Shown here: positions 34,818 to 43,892 of the stretch, one piece after another
Position numbering within the stretch: the first letter of the stretch is position 1
Layout: the number at the start of each line of letters is the position of its first letter
Notes under the pieces: generated by a model
Databases searched by the model: none
Told to the model about the DNA's origin: nothing
What the model saw: the letters and a program-made list of their open reading frames with translations, nothing else
Program-made: the position numbers and the translations under genes
Source of the DNA: Isosphaeraceae bacterium
Lineage (GTDB): Bacteria; Planctomycetota; Planctomycetia; Isosphaerales; Isosphaeraceae
DNA: 46,780 bases
Reading direction: 5' to 3'
Assembly (NCBI GenBank): GCA_021324445.1
Contig: JAJPJC010000265.1
Coordinates: forward strand, 1-46,780

Positions 34818-36580
34818 CGTCGGCCTTTCTGGGGTGTCTTCCGGCTGGGGCCGGCGGGTCCCTGGGTCGCCTTGCCGCTGGGCCCGCGCCGCGGGGGAAA
34901 CCCGACTGCCGGACGCGGTGCGGCCGCCTCGCGCGCCTCTTCGCGCTGCGTTTGCAGGTTCCGGTTGAGGGCATCCACGGCGGGCCGGATCTGGTCGAAG
35001 ATCGGCCGCGGATACACGCCGATGACCACGATCAGAAACATCAGGGGCGCCAGCCCCGCAACCTCATGCCAGCCCACGGGCCGGACCGCCGCGTGCGATT
35101 TCGCGTCCTCGGGGGCATCGCCGCCGCCATTGCCGGCCATCTGGGGAATGCCCGCGGCGGCGTGCACCGCCGGCTCGCGGAGCGGGCCGAAGATCACCTT
35201 CCGGAGCATCCAGAGCAAGTAGTAGGCCCCCAGGATCATCCCCATCGCCCCGAGCACGGCGGCGCGCGGGCTGGTGCCGAAGGCGCCCACCAGGATCGGG
35301 AACTCACCCACGAATCCGTTGAGGCCCGGCAGTGCCGCCGAGCCGAGGGCTGCCAGGATGAAGAAGAACGCCAGCAGAGGCAGGCGATTCCACAAGCCGC
35401 TCAGCTCGGCCATGATCCGGGTGTGATACCGTTCATAGAGCACCCCCACGCAGGCGAACAGCGCCCCGGTCGTGAGGCCGTGGTTGAGCATCTGGATCAC
35501 CGAGCCCTCCATCCCGGTGGCATTCAGCGCGAAGAGGCCCAGCACCACGAAGCCCATGTGGCTGACCGAGCTGTAGGCGACCAGCCGCTTGATGTCGCGC
35601 TGCGCCAGGGCCGCGAGGGCCCCGTAGATGATCCCGATCACCGCCATCGTGGCCAGCAGGGGGAACAGCGACTCGGCGGCCAGCGGGGTCATGCCCAGGT
35701 TGAACCGCAGCAGCCCGTAACTTCCCACCTTGAGCAGGACCCCGGCCAGGATGATTGAGCCGGCCGTCGGTGCCTCGACGTGCGCCAGCGGCAGCCAGGT
35801 GTGGAACGGGAACATCGGCACCTTGATCGCGAAGCCTGCCAGCAGCAGCAGGAAGATCAAGACCTGCGGGCTGCTCCACGACCCGGCCGTCTGCCACTCA
35901 GGCCACGGCAGCGTTGCCAGGCCGCTCGTCAGGTCGGGGATCGAGAAGGTCAGGACATTGCCCTGGGAGAATTGATAGTGGACCACCACCAGCGCGATCA
36001 CGCCCAGGAGGGTCGGCAGGCTGCCCGCCAGCGTATAGAGGAAGAACGTCACCGCGGCGCGCCGACGCTCCGGCCCGCCCCAGATCCCGATGAGGAAGAA
36101 CAGCGGGATCAGGGTGAACTCGAAGAAGATGTAGAACAGAATGACGTCCAGGCTGGCGAACAGGCCGAGCAAGCCCGTCTCGAGCGCCAGGAGGAATGCA
36201 TAATGGGCCGCCACGCGGTCCGTGATCGATTCCCACGACGAGCCGATCGCCGTGATCATCAACAGCGCGGTCAGCACGAACAACCAGAGGCTCAGACCGT
36301 CGAGGCCCAGGGCGAAACGGATGTCGGGCCAGTCGCGCGTCTCGGGCGAGCTGCCCGTCCAGGAGAAGCCGAAGCGGCCTTCCGGGGAGACGAACGCGAA
36401 CTGCGGACCGTCCACCTCGGGATGAAACCCCGCCAGCAAGATCAAGCTGAGTCCCAACGTGGCCACGGCGATCACCAGCGCGATCGTTCGCGTCCGGTGA
36501 TCGTCCTGCCGGGGCATCAGAACCAGGGCCAGGCTCCCGAGCACTGGGAGGAACACCGTGATCAGCAGGAGTGTCGCCAT
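34814..36580 (-). CDS. nuoM: NADH-quinone oxidoreductase subunit M
   Basis: This encodes 588 aa, an antiporter-like proton-pumping subunit of complex I. About 14 hydrophobic helices are visible. Family motifs include LFASLDVILFYIFFEFTLIPLFFLIGIWG (channel Glu), FAIKVPMFPFHTWLPLAHVEAPTAGS and DIKRLVAYSSVSHMGFV. It is longer than usual because of a basic, proline-rich C-terminal tail (about residues 535-588) with no known role. AAGGA is close before the ATG. It follows nuoL after 30 bases. Confidence 0.95.
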   Translation of the reverse strand: MATLLLITVFLPVLGSLALVLMPRQDDHRTRTIALVIAVATLGLSLILLAGFHPEVDGPQFAFVSPEGRFGFSWTGSSPETRDWPDIRFALGLDGLSLWLFVLTALLMITAIGSSWESITDRVAAHYAFLLALETGLLGLFASLDVILFYIFFEFTLIPLFFLIGIWGGPERRRAAVTFFLYTLAGSLPTLLGVIALVVVHYQFSQGNVLTFSIPDLTSGLATLPWPEWQTAGSWSSPQVLIFLLLLAGFAIKVPMFPFHTWLPLAHVEAPTAGSIILAGVLLKVGSYGLLRFNLGMTPLAAESLFPLLATMAVIGIIYGALAALAQRDIKRLVAYSSVSHMGFVVLGLFALNATGMEGSVIQMLNHGLTTGALFACVGVLYERYHTRIMAELSGLWNRLPLLAFFFILAALGSAALPGLNGFVGEFPILVGAFGTSPRAAVLGAMGMILGAYYLLWMLRKVIFGPLREPAVHAAAGIPQMAGNGGGDAPEDAKSHAAVRPVGWHEVAGLAPLMFLIVVIGVYPRPIFDQIRPAVDALNRNLQTQREEAREAAAPRPAVGFPPRRGPSGKATQGPAGPSRKTPQKGRR

Positions 36581-36610
36581 TCCTTCGTCCTCGTCGGCCT
36601 CGCCGTTTCA

Positions 36611-38689
36611 CTAGCGGATTTCGTAGATCATCATGATCAAGAGCACGAACAGGAGCACCGCCACGCTCAGCGCCGAGAAAGCCGCGTAGAACTGGATTAG
36701 ACCGTTCTGCAAGGCCGCCAGTCGTTCCCGGCCGATGAAGCGGGGAACCCGCGCGACCCCGATCACCAACCGATCCAAGAAGTAGTCATCCAGGAACTCG
36801 CAGACCAACGCCAGCGCACGGATCGGCCGGACGACCACCCATTCGTAGATCTCGTCGACGTAGAACTTGTGCAGCGACGCCTCGTAGAGCGGCCGGAAGC
36901 GTTCGGCCAGTTGGCCCGGGAGCGGGCTGGGCTGGGCGTACATCACGTAGCTCAGGCCGAGCCCACCCAGCCCGGCGATGGTGCCGAGGATCGCGGTCAG
37001 CCAGGAGAAGCCGTGTTCCTCATGACCCAGGCTCTCGAACCCGAGCGTGCTGTGCAAGTGGCCCGCGAACCACTCGGTCGTCCCGCCGAAGAAGGGGCCG
37101 GCGACCAGGCAGATCAGACCGATCAGAACCGTGCAGCCGGCCAGCGCCAGGAGCGGGACCGTCATGATCGGCGGCGATTCGTGGCCGATGTCCCCGTGGT
37201 GCGCATGGGGATGGCCGGCCTCCCCCTCGGCGTGCTCGCCATGCGTCTGGCCCTGGGCCAACCCGGCGTCCTTCGCTTCGGGGTCCTCGGGGCTGGGCAG
37301 CTTCTCGGGCCCGAAGAACGTCAGGAAGAACGCCCGCCCGGTGTAGAATGCCGTCAAGAACGCCGTCAGGATCGCCAGCCAGTAGATCAGTCCATAGAGC
37401 CAGCCCCATCCGAGCTCGTGCGCGCCATGGGTCGCGCTCGAGAGGGCCAGGAGGATCTCATCCTTGCTGAAGAACCCGGAGAGCGGAGGGATCGCGGCCA
37501 GCGCCAGCCCGCCCACGGCAAACGTCCAGCAGGTTGTCGGCATCCGGCGGCGGAGCCCGCCGAATCGACGCATGTCGATCACGTCGCCCATCGCGTGCAT
37601 CACGCTCCCCGAGGCGAGGAACAACAGGGCCTTGAAGAAGGCGTGGGTGAACAGGTGGAACATCGCCGCCACGACCGCGAGCTGCGCCACCCCCGCGACC
37701 CCGGCCCCCAGCGCCATGAACATGTAGCCGAGCTGGCTGACCGTCGAGTAGGCCATCACCCGCTTCAGGTCGTACTGGGTCACGGCGATCGCCGCGGAAA
37801 GCAGGGCCGTCGCGCAGCCGGTTGCCGCGACCAGCAGTTGGACTCCCGGCGCCATTGCGATCATCGGCGTCGACCGGGCGATCAGGTAGACACCGGCTGT
37901 CACCATGGTCGCGGCGTGGATCAGGGCGGAGACCGGCGTGGGGCCCTCCATGGCGTCGGGGAGCCAGACATAAAGCGGGATCTGGGCACTCTTGGCCGTC
38001 GCGCCCCAGAACAGCAGCAGTGAGACCCCGACGATCGCGGCGTGCGGCAGCACGCCCCGCGCGGCAGCACCAAAGACGTTGTCATAGCTCAGGTCGTGGT
38101 TGGGTACCATCGACCAGAGCCAGAAGATCGCGATCGCGAATCCCACGTCGCCGACCCGATTGACCAGGAACGCCTTCATCGCAGCCGAGGATGCCGACGG
38201 CCGCGCATGCCAGTAGCCCACCAGGAGATAGCTGCACGCGCCCACACCCTCCCAGAAGACGTACGTCAGCACGTAATTGTTGGAGAGGACCAATCCCGTC
38301 ATCGAGAAGACGAACAGGCCGATCAACGCGAAGAACCGCGGATACCCCTCGTCGCCGGCCATGTAGCCGATCGCGAAGACGGCGACCAGGCCGGAGACGA
38401 GCGTCACCATGGAGAGCATCATCGTGCTCAGGCCATCGACGCGGAGCTGGAGCGGGATGTCGAGATTGCTGACCGGGAGCCAGCTCAGCACCGTCGCGGT
38501 TTGCTCGTGCCCGGCCCGGGTCAGCGTGGGCAGGGAATAGAGGAACGCCAGGGCGATCCCCGCCACCACCGGAATGTGGGCGTGGAACCGCAACCGGCGG
38601 GCCCCGAAGGCGGCCACGGCTGCCCCCAGCAGCGGCAGCAGGGGGATCAGCCAGGCAGTCCACACGAAGAAGTCACTCTCCCGGGTCAT
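36611..38689 (-). CDS. nuoL: NADH-quinone oxidoreductase subunit L
   Basis: This encodes 692 aa, the largest antiporter-like subunit, with the long lateral C-terminal helix region. Hallmarks include YVFWEGVGACSYLLVGYWHARPSA, KSAQIPLYVWLPDAMEGPTPVSALIHAATMVTAGVYL and DLKRVMAYSTVSQLGYMFMALG. An unusual His-rich loop, HGEHAEGEAGHPHAHHGDIGH, lies at about residues 490-512 between membrane helices and might bind metal or simply be a flexible insert. The overall length is slightly above the usual 610-660 aa. It sits 36 bases after nuoK. Confidence 0.95.
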   Translation of the reverse strand: MTRESDFFVWTAWLIPLLPLLGAAVAAFGARRLRFHAHIPVVAGIALAFLYSLPTLTRAGHEQTATVLSWLPVSNLDIPLQLRVDGLSTMMLSMVTLVSGLVAVFAIGYMAGDEGYPRFFALIGLFVFSMTGLVLSNNYVLTYVFWEGVGACSYLLVGYWHARPSASSAAMKAFLVNRVGDVGFAIAIFWLWSMVPNHDLSYDNVFGAAARGVLPHAAIVGVSLLLFWGATAKSAQIPLYVWLPDAMEGPTPVSALIHAATMVTAGVYLIARSTPMIAMAPGVQLLVAATGCATALLSAAIAVTQYDLKRVMAYSTVSQLGYMFMALGAGVAGVAQLAVVAAMFHLFTHAFFKALLFLASGSVMHAMGDVIDMRRFGGLRRRMPTTCWTFAVGGLALAAIPPLSGFFSKDEILLALSSATHGAHELGWGWLYGLIYWLAILTAFLTAFYTGRAFFLTFFGPEKLPSPEDPEAKDAGLAQGQTHGEHAEGEAGHPHAHHGDIGHESPPIMTVPLLALAGCTVLIGLICLVAGPFFGGTTEWFAGHLHSTLGFESLGHEEHGFSWLTAILGTIAGLGGLGLSYVMYAQPSPLPGQLAERFRPLYEASLHKFYVDEIYEWVVVRPIRALALVCEFLDDYFLDRLVIGVARVPRFIGRERLAALQNGLIQFYAAFSALSVAVLLFVLLIMMIYEIR

Positions 38690-38725
38690 GGGGCGATTTC
38701 CTCAAGGGGTGGGCACCGGCTCAGC

Positions 38726-39199
38726 CTAACTCCGCCGTTCGATCCAAGGCTGCCCCGGATGGGCCGGCTCGACGCCCGCCGGGGTCAAGTGGGGATACGA
38801 CTCGGGTCCGGGCGCGACCTCGATGGGTTCGGCCTCCTCGACGACATCCGTTGTGGGAGTTTCGGGCGCGTCCGCCTCGCGGATGTCCTGCCAGAGCGTG
38901 ACATCCAACGACGACCGCCGATTGTAGAGGATGACGATCAAGGCCAGCGCGATCGACGCCTCACACGCCGCGACGGTTAGAATCACGATCGTGAAGACCT
39001 GGCCCGTCCAGGTGCCATGGTATCGCCCGAACGCGACCAGGCTCAGCGCCGTCCCCTGGAGCATCATCTCGGCCGAGAGGAACATCACGATCACGTTGCG
39101 CCGGCTGAGGAACCCCAGCATGCCCAGCACGAACAGCGCGGCCCCCACCAGCAGGTAATCGCGAAGGACATCCATCGTGAACACGTCAGGTGATGGCAT
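38726..39199 (-). CDS. nuoK: NADH-quinone oxidoreductase subunit K, with C-terminal extension
   Basis: This encodes 157 aa. The first 100 residues are NuoK: three helices with the conserved Glu in FLSAEMMLQG and another in CEASIALALIVILYNR. A further 55 residues (DIREADAPETPTT...) form an acidic, proline-rich tail that standard NuoK (about 100 aa) lacks. Start 39199 is chosen because GGAAGAG lies about seven bases upstream; an ATG at 39232 would add 11 residues. It is separated from nuoJ by an AT-rich repeat spacer. Confidence 0.92.
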   Translation of the reverse strand: MPSPDVFTMDVLRDYLLVGAALFVLGMLGFLSRRNVIVMFLSAEMMLQGTALSLVAFGRYHGTWTGQVFTIVILTVAACEASIALALIVILYNRRSSLDVTLWQDIREADAPETPTTDVVEEAEPIEVAPGPESYPHLTPAGVEPAHPGQPWIERRS

Positions 39200-39273
39200 G
39201 GCGGTCTCTTCCGAGAGTTCGATGAATCCCATCGGCGCCCTGTCCGCGTCATGCGCCGTTTAGATTTAAATAT

Positions 39274-39337
39274 TTGGAATCTGGAATCTGGATATTTGGA
39301 ATCTGGAACTTGGAATCGCGAATCTTGGAATCGCGAA
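39274..39337. repeat. Short imperfect tandem repeat (TTGGAATC type) in the nuoJ-nuoK spacer
   Basis: AT-rich units such as TATTTGGAATCTGGAATC and CTTGGAATCGCGAATC repeat imperfectly. The low GC contrasts sharply with the flanking genes. The repeat runs up to the nuoJ stop codon. Confidence 0.7.
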
Positions 39338-40225
39338 TCATGGTCTGACCCTCCCCATCATCCTGGCCTGGGCAGGATCAGGACCGGCCGGTCGAACCGG
39401 ACGCTTGGGGTTGGTAATGGCCACGGCAGCGATCAGGGCGACGAACAACAGGGCACCGGCCAGTCCGACGGTGACCAGGTGGTCGGTATACAGCGCGGCT
39501 CCCAGGCCGGCGACGTTGGGTTTCTCGACGCCGGGCGCGTCGTGGATCTGCGCTGAACCGGTCAAGGCGCGGTCCACGACCGCGACGACCGGCGAGGACG
39601 GTGGGAGCTGATTGAAGTCGACGAGATTGTAGGCTCGCGTGAGGTACGTCTCGGCAGCCATTCGTCCGCGATCGGTCGCGAGTCGGTCGACCGAGAGGTC
39701 TCGGGGGCGGATCGCCGACAGGGAGTAGATCAGGCACCAGAGGAGGAGAGAACACGTGAAGGTCGCCGCCGCCGGCGCCCGGGCCGCGCGGTCATAATCC
39801 GCCTTGCCCTCCATCTGGGCCAGCATGATCACGAACAGGAACGTCACGATGATGGCGCCGGCATAGACGATGACCGTACCGGCCGCGAGAAACGAGGCGC
39901 CCGCCAGCAAGAACAACCCGGCCGTCGACAGCACGACCGAGGCGAACCAGAGCGCGCAGTACACCGGGTTGCGGCTGGTCACGGTGAGCAAGCCGCCGGC
40001 AATCGCGGCCACGCCGAACGCGTAAAAGAACAAGGTCGGCAGGAACGGTCCCGGTGGACTCCAGGACAGGACGAAGCCCAGCAGCGCCAGCCCGGCAGCG
40101 ACCGCGCCGGCGGCGTGTGCGGTGCGCGGCCGGGTCGCCCCGTGCCGGTGCGGCAGCATCAGGTATGTCCCGGTCGCGCCCAGCGCGATGAACAGCATGG
40201 GCAAAATCACGTCGCCGATCGACAT
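39338..40225 (-). CDS. nuoJ: NADH-quinone oxidoreductase subunit J
   Basis: This encodes 295 aa, much longer than the usual 165-200. Residues 1-60 add an extra hydrophobic pair (MSIGDVILPMLFIALGATGTYLML). The family core follows: FYAFGVAAIAGGLLTVTSRNPVYCALWFASVVLSTAGLFLL and AGTVIVYAGAIIVTFLFVIMLAQ. A soluble loop of about 80 residues precedes the last helix (LVTVGLAGALLFVALIAAVAITNP). NuoJ is a membrane subunit of the proton-translocating arm. No second fused gene is recognised in the extra segment. Confidence 0.92.
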   Translation of the reverse strand: MSIGDVILPMLFIALGATGTYLMLPHRHGATRPRTAHAAGAVAAGLALLGFVLSWSPPGPFLPTLFFYAFGVAAIAGGLLTVTSRNPVYCALWFASVVLSTAGLFLLAGASFLAAGTVIVYAGAIIVTFLFVIMLAQMEGKADYDRAARAPAAATFTCSLLLWCLIYSLSAIRPRDLSVDRLATDRGRMAAETYLTRAYNLVDFNQLPPSSPVVAVVDRALTGSAQIHDAPGVEKPNVAGLGAALYTDHLVTVGLAGALLFVALIAAVAITNPKRPVRPAGPDPAQARMMGRVRP

Positions 40226-40308
40226 CGTCGGAGGGCTTTCCTGGGTTCAAGGGATCCGGATACCGTTGCCGCGGACAGCTCGATGCGACCGACTCCCTGC
40301 CTGTTCCG

Positions 40309-40965
40309 TCACGATTCGAGGGACGGCAGGATCTGCGTCGTGCGGCTACCAGGGCCAGGCGGTCGGGCATACTGCATGGGTTCGGTGGACTGGGTCATGT
40401 CGAAGACGGAAAGCAGCTTGGCTTTGTCGAAGATCATCTCCTCGCGCGACAGCCCGGTCAGGTCGTAGAGCCCGGTCAGCTCGATCGCCTCGACCGGACA
40501 GGCCTCCTCACACATCCCGCAGTAGATGCACCGTAGCTCGTCGATGACGAAGCTTTCGGGGTACTTCTCCCGGTCGGGCCAGCTCGGCGGGGCGGTCGCG
40601 CCGACGATGTCAATGCAATGGGCCGGGCACGCGGTCGCGCAGAGCATGCACGCCACGCACTTGACCCGACCCTGCTCGTCCTTGTTCAGCCGGTGCACGC
40701 CCCGATAGTTCGGGCTCGGCACGTGCTGCTCCTCGGGATACTGCATCGTGATCGCCTGGTTCCGGAACGCGACACCAGCGATATGCCGCGCCGTCACGGC
40801 CAGACCTTCGACGATCCGGGGCAGATAGAACTTCTCGTGCAGTTTCAACCGCGGCGGGTCGATTCGCTTCAGGTTGCGGTCGCCGACTTGCACGTCATCA
40901 TCCTCCAATCCAGGACCCCCTGGCTTGCCGATCTCGGCGGCCCGAGGCTCCCCCCCAGCCATCAT
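40309..40965 (-). CDS. nuoI: NADH-quinone oxidoreductase subunit I
   Basis: This encodes 218 aa with two 4Fe-4S ferredoxin motifs: C103-x2-C106-x2-C109-x3-C113 and C146-x2-C149-x2-C152-x3-C156. They carry electrons between the peripheral arm and quinone. The N-terminal region has the conserved RIVEGLAVTARHIAGVAFRNQAITMQYPEE. Start 40965 overlaps the nuoH stop as ATGA (an ATG at 40962 is equally possible). Long antisense and upstream frame extension (to 41211) is not used. Confidence 0.95.
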   Translation of the reverse strand: MMAGGEPRAAEIGKPGGPGLEDDDVQVGDRNLKRIDPPRLKLHEKFYLPRIVEGLAVTARHIAGVAFRNQAITMQYPEEQHVPSPNYRGVHRLNKDEQGRVKCVACMLCATACPAHCIDIVGATAPPSWPDREKYPESFVIDELRCIYCGMCEEACPVEAIELTGLYDLTGLSREEMIFDKAKLLSVFDMTQSTEPMQYARPPGPGSRTTQILPSLES

Positions 40966-42008
40966 GGCGAAACCAGGTAGTCGCCAACGTATTGCACGAT
41001 CGCCGCTGTAGCCACGAGGTTCACCAGCGCCAGAGGGATCAGCGCTTTCCAGGCCAGATCCATGAGCTGGTCGTAGCGGAACCGCGGCAAGGTCCACCGC
41101 ACCCACATCATGAACAGGATCACCAGGGTCACCTTGACCAGGATCACCACCAGCTTGGCGATCGCGCTCAACAATCCCGACTGCTGCTGGTTCAAGAACG
41201 GGAAGTCCCACCCGCCGAAGAACAAGATCACGGTCAGGAAGCTGACCGTGATCACGTGCAGGTATTCACCGAGGAAGAACATACCGAACTTCATCGCCGA
41301 ATACTCGGTATGGAATCCGCCGACGAGCTCCTGTTCCGACTCGGGCAGATCGAACGGCAGTCGATTGGTCTCGGCGAAGGCGCTGACCAGGAAGATCACG
41401 AAGCCGATCGGCGAGACGAGGACCCCCCAGACATGCCGATCTTGCCAGTTGATGATCGTGTTCAGGTCAAGCGAGCCAGCGATCAGGACCATGCCCAGGA
41501 CCGAGAGGCCCAGCGGGACCTCGTAGCTGATCAACTGCGCGCTGGAACGCAACGCCCCAATGAACGAGTACTTGTTATTGGACGCCCATCCGGCCAGGAT
41601 GACGCCGTAGACCGCCAGGCTGCCGATCGCGAAGACGTAGAGGATGCCGATATCGACATCGGGCGCGATCTGGAAGTTGACGACCTGGTTGGGTCCGACC
41701 GGCCCGAACGGCACCACGGCGAAGCCGATCGTCGCGGCGATGATCGCGATCATCGGGGCGAGCAAGTAGAGGGGCGTGGTCACGTATGCCGGGATGACAT
41801 CCTCTTTGAGCAGCATCTTGGCGCCATCGGCCAGGGGTTGGAGCAGACCGAAGGGAACTCCGACCTCCCGGCCGGCGCGATTCGGCCCGATGCGGTCCTG
41901 GGCATAGGCGGCGACCTTGCGCTCGACGTAGATCAAGTACGCCACGGCGCCCTGCGTCGCGCCGACCACGATCAGAATCTTGATCAGGATGCCGATCACT
42001 GTCAGCAT
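40962..42008 (-). CDS. nuoH: NADH-quinone oxidoreductase subunit H
   Basis: This encodes 348 aa, the membrane subunit next to the quinone site. About eight helices are seen. Family signatures include YVERKVAAYAQDRIGPNRAG near the start, GWASNNKYSFIGALRSSAQLISYEVPL and FAETNRLPFDLPESEQELVGGFHTEYS. Length is typical. Upstream, a 44-base spacer carries a short tandem repeat (42021-42045) before nuoG. Confidence 0.96.
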   Translation of the reverse strand: MLTVIGILIKILIVVGATQGAVAYLIYVERKVAAYAQDRIGPNRAGREVGVPFGLLQPLADGAKMLLKEDVIPAYVTTPLYLLAPMIAIIAATIGFAVVPFGPVGPNQVVNFQIAPDVDIGILYVFAIGSLAVYGVILAGWASNNKYSFIGALRSSAQLISYEVPLGLSVLGMVLIAGSLDLNTIINWQDRHVWGVLVSPIGFVIFLVSAFAETNRLPFDLPESEQELVGGFHTEYSAMKFGMFFLGEYLHVITVSFLTVILFFGGWDFPFLNQQQSGLLSAIAKLVVILVKVTLVILFMMWVRWTLPRFRYDQLMDLAWKALIPLALVNLVATAAIVQYVGDYLVSP

Positions 42009-42020
42009 GGGGCGTCCTCA

Positions 42021-42045
42021 CACCGAACACTGAACACCGAACACC
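42021..42045. repeat. Short tandem repeat in the nuoG-nuoH spacer
   Basis: CACCGAACACTGAACACCGAACACC is a run of near-identical seven- to eight-base units (consensus GAACACC/T). It lies in a 44-base spacer and seems to hold no gene. Confidence 0.65.
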
Positions 42046-42052
42046 GTAGAAA

Positions 42053-43798
42053 TCACCGCCATCGAGCGACCCCTTGCGGGACGAACCAGGTATCGACGAA
42101 CCGGGGTGGCTCGGCCGGCCCGTCCCGGGACGCCGCCTGACCGATCACGCGGCCGAAGGCGGGGAGTTTGCCGCCCTGGGCGCCGGCGAAGGCCGGGACG
42201 GTCTCGGCCAGCTCGGCGAGGATTTCGCCGGAATTCGGCGGGCCGCCGGGGCGGTGCAGCAAGATGGCGAGCAGGTCGAGGTCTGGCAGTGAGCCGTCGC
42301 GCGGGGGGAGAGCCGCCGAGGAGTATTGGAGCCGGCCGTCGGCGTTGACGTAGCAGCCGGCCTTCTCGGCGAAGGTCGCACCCGCGAGCACCACATCGGC
42401 CCGATGCGCCAGGGGCGTGATGGTCGTGTCCTGGACCACCAGGAACCGGACTCCCGCCCGCAGTGATTCACTGCCGGCCTCGTCGATCCACGGATCGATG
42501 GCGTCCGAGACGGCGTACAGCCCCTGGAACTCGCCCGCGGCCGCGCGCCGGACCAGCTCCTCGTAATGGATCACCCGCCCCTCGAAGTGGTCGAGGATGG
42601 CCTCGACGCCCCGGCGGTTGGGGCACTTCTCGGCATGGATCGTGAAGGGACGCGGAACCACGAAGCTGGTATCACCGGTCCGACCCTGGGACTGGTCCGG
42701 CCGGAAGGTCTGATCGACACCCCGCGTGGGAATCGGTCCCATCGCCAGCAAGTTGGACGGGCTGAGCCCCTTGAGGTAACGTGCCAGCAGGTAGGCTTCC
42801 TCCACGGTCAGGAACGGCGAGAACATCCCCGCGACGACCCCGCCCCGGTCGGCGATCTCCTGGAAGCTTCGCTCCACCTCCTTGATGGCCTCGTCGACCG
42901 CCACGGCGCGGTGGTCGCCATTCCGCAGAACATACATCGCGGACAGCAGGTTGGGATCGTTGGCCGCCTTGTAGCTGTAGCGTCCCTCGTCGCAGATCCA
43001 GTAATCGTTGACGTGCGGGTTCGGGAGGGGCTTGTATCGCCAGAGGACGCCCCGGTTCTCCTCGGCACTGATGTTGCATCCGGTGGAACAGCGCGTGCAG
43101 ATCGATGGGTGTGATGAGAGGAACCACACCCGCTGCTTGTGGAGGAAATCCTTGTCCAGCAGGGCACCGACCGGGCAAAGGTCGACCACGTTGCCGGCCA
43201 ACGGGTTGTCGACCGGATGACCGGGGAAGACGTCGATCTCCGCGTGGTTGCCCCGGCGCATCACCTCGAGCTCACCGGTCTGGGAAATCTCGCGGGTGAA
43301 CCGGACGCACCGCGTGCACATGATGCAACGGTCCTGGTTGAGCTGGATCCGGTCGGACACATCCTTGCGCGGATTGACCAGGCGTTCCTCGACGAACCGG
43401 TGGATCGCCTGGCCGAAGTGGTAGCTATAATCCTGCAAGCCGCACTCGCCGGCCTGGTCGCAGACCGGGCAGTCGAGCGGATGGTTCAGCAGCAGGTATT
43501 CCATGACCATCCGCTGGTGTTCCTTCACCTTCGGGCTGTTGGTCACCAGGACGGTGAGATCCTTGGCGGGCGTCTGGCAGCCGGGGACCAGCTTGGGGAG
43601 CATCTTGATCTCACCGGTCTTGGCGTCCTTGCTCCCGACCTCGACCTCGCACATCCGGCAGTTGGCCACGACCGACAGCGCCGGGTGCCAGCAGTAATAC
43701 GGGATCTCGATCCCGACCCGCTTCGCCATCTGGATGGCGTTGAGCTTCTCGCCCTCGGGGATCGTGTATTCGTTGCCATTGATGAAGATGGTCGCCAT
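42053..43798 (-). CDS. nuoG: NADH-quinone oxidoreductase subunit G (short form)
   Basis: This encodes 581 aa, shorter than the 700-900 aa of many NuoG proteins; the C-terminal molybdopterin-like part is cut down. Iron-sulfur ligands are intact: 2Fe-2S at C36, C47, C50, C74; the His-Cys3 cluster at H106, C110, C113, C119; 4Fe-4S at C158, C161, C164, C208; and an extra CxxCx3Cx27C set at C234, C237, C241, C269 that fits the N7-type cluster. It passes electrons from NuoEF toward NuoI. A 94-base spacer separates it from nuoF. Confidence 0.94.
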   Translation of the reverse strand: MATIFINGNEYTIPEGEKLNAIQMAKRVGIEIPYYCWHPALSVVANCRMCEVEVGSKDAKTGEIKMLPKLVPGCQTPAKDLTVLVTNSPKVKEHQRMVMEYLLLNHPLDCPVCDQAGECGLQDYSYHFGQAIHRFVEERLVNPRKDVSDRIQLNQDRCIMCTRCVRFTREISQTGELEVMRRGNHAEIDVFPGHPVDNPLAGNVVDLCPVGALLDKDFLHKQRVWFLSSHPSICTRCSTGCNISAEENRGVLWRYKPLPNPHVNDYWICDEGRYSYKAANDPNLLSAMYVLRNGDHRAVAVDEAIKEVERSFQEIADRGGVVAGMFSPFLTVEEAYLLARYLKGLSPSNLLAMGPIPTRGVDQTFRPDQSQGRTGDTSFVVPRPFTIHAEKCPNRRGVEAILDHFEGRVIHYEELVRRAAAGEFQGLYAVSDAIDPWIDEAGSESLRAGVRFLVVQDTTITPLAHRADVVLAGATFAEKAGCYVNADGRLQYSSAALPPRDGSLPDLDLLAILLHRPGGPPNSGEILAELAETVPAFAGAQGGKLPAFGRVIGQAASRDGPAEPPRFVDTWFVPQGVARWR

Positions 43799-43892
43799 GG
43801 GCTTGCGATTCCGCGGCTAGGAGACTTCGACTGCCAGGATGGATTCCGGAAGACACGGGGCGAGCTGCGGTGCGACCGGCTTTCCGTGCCGA

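Noticed and set aside
31932..35222. 1096-codon open frame on the plus strand
   Set aside because: It runs antisense through the kinase and nuoN/nuoM genes, is very rich in Arg, Gln, His, Glu and Gly, and has no family-like motif. It is a GC-bias shadow.
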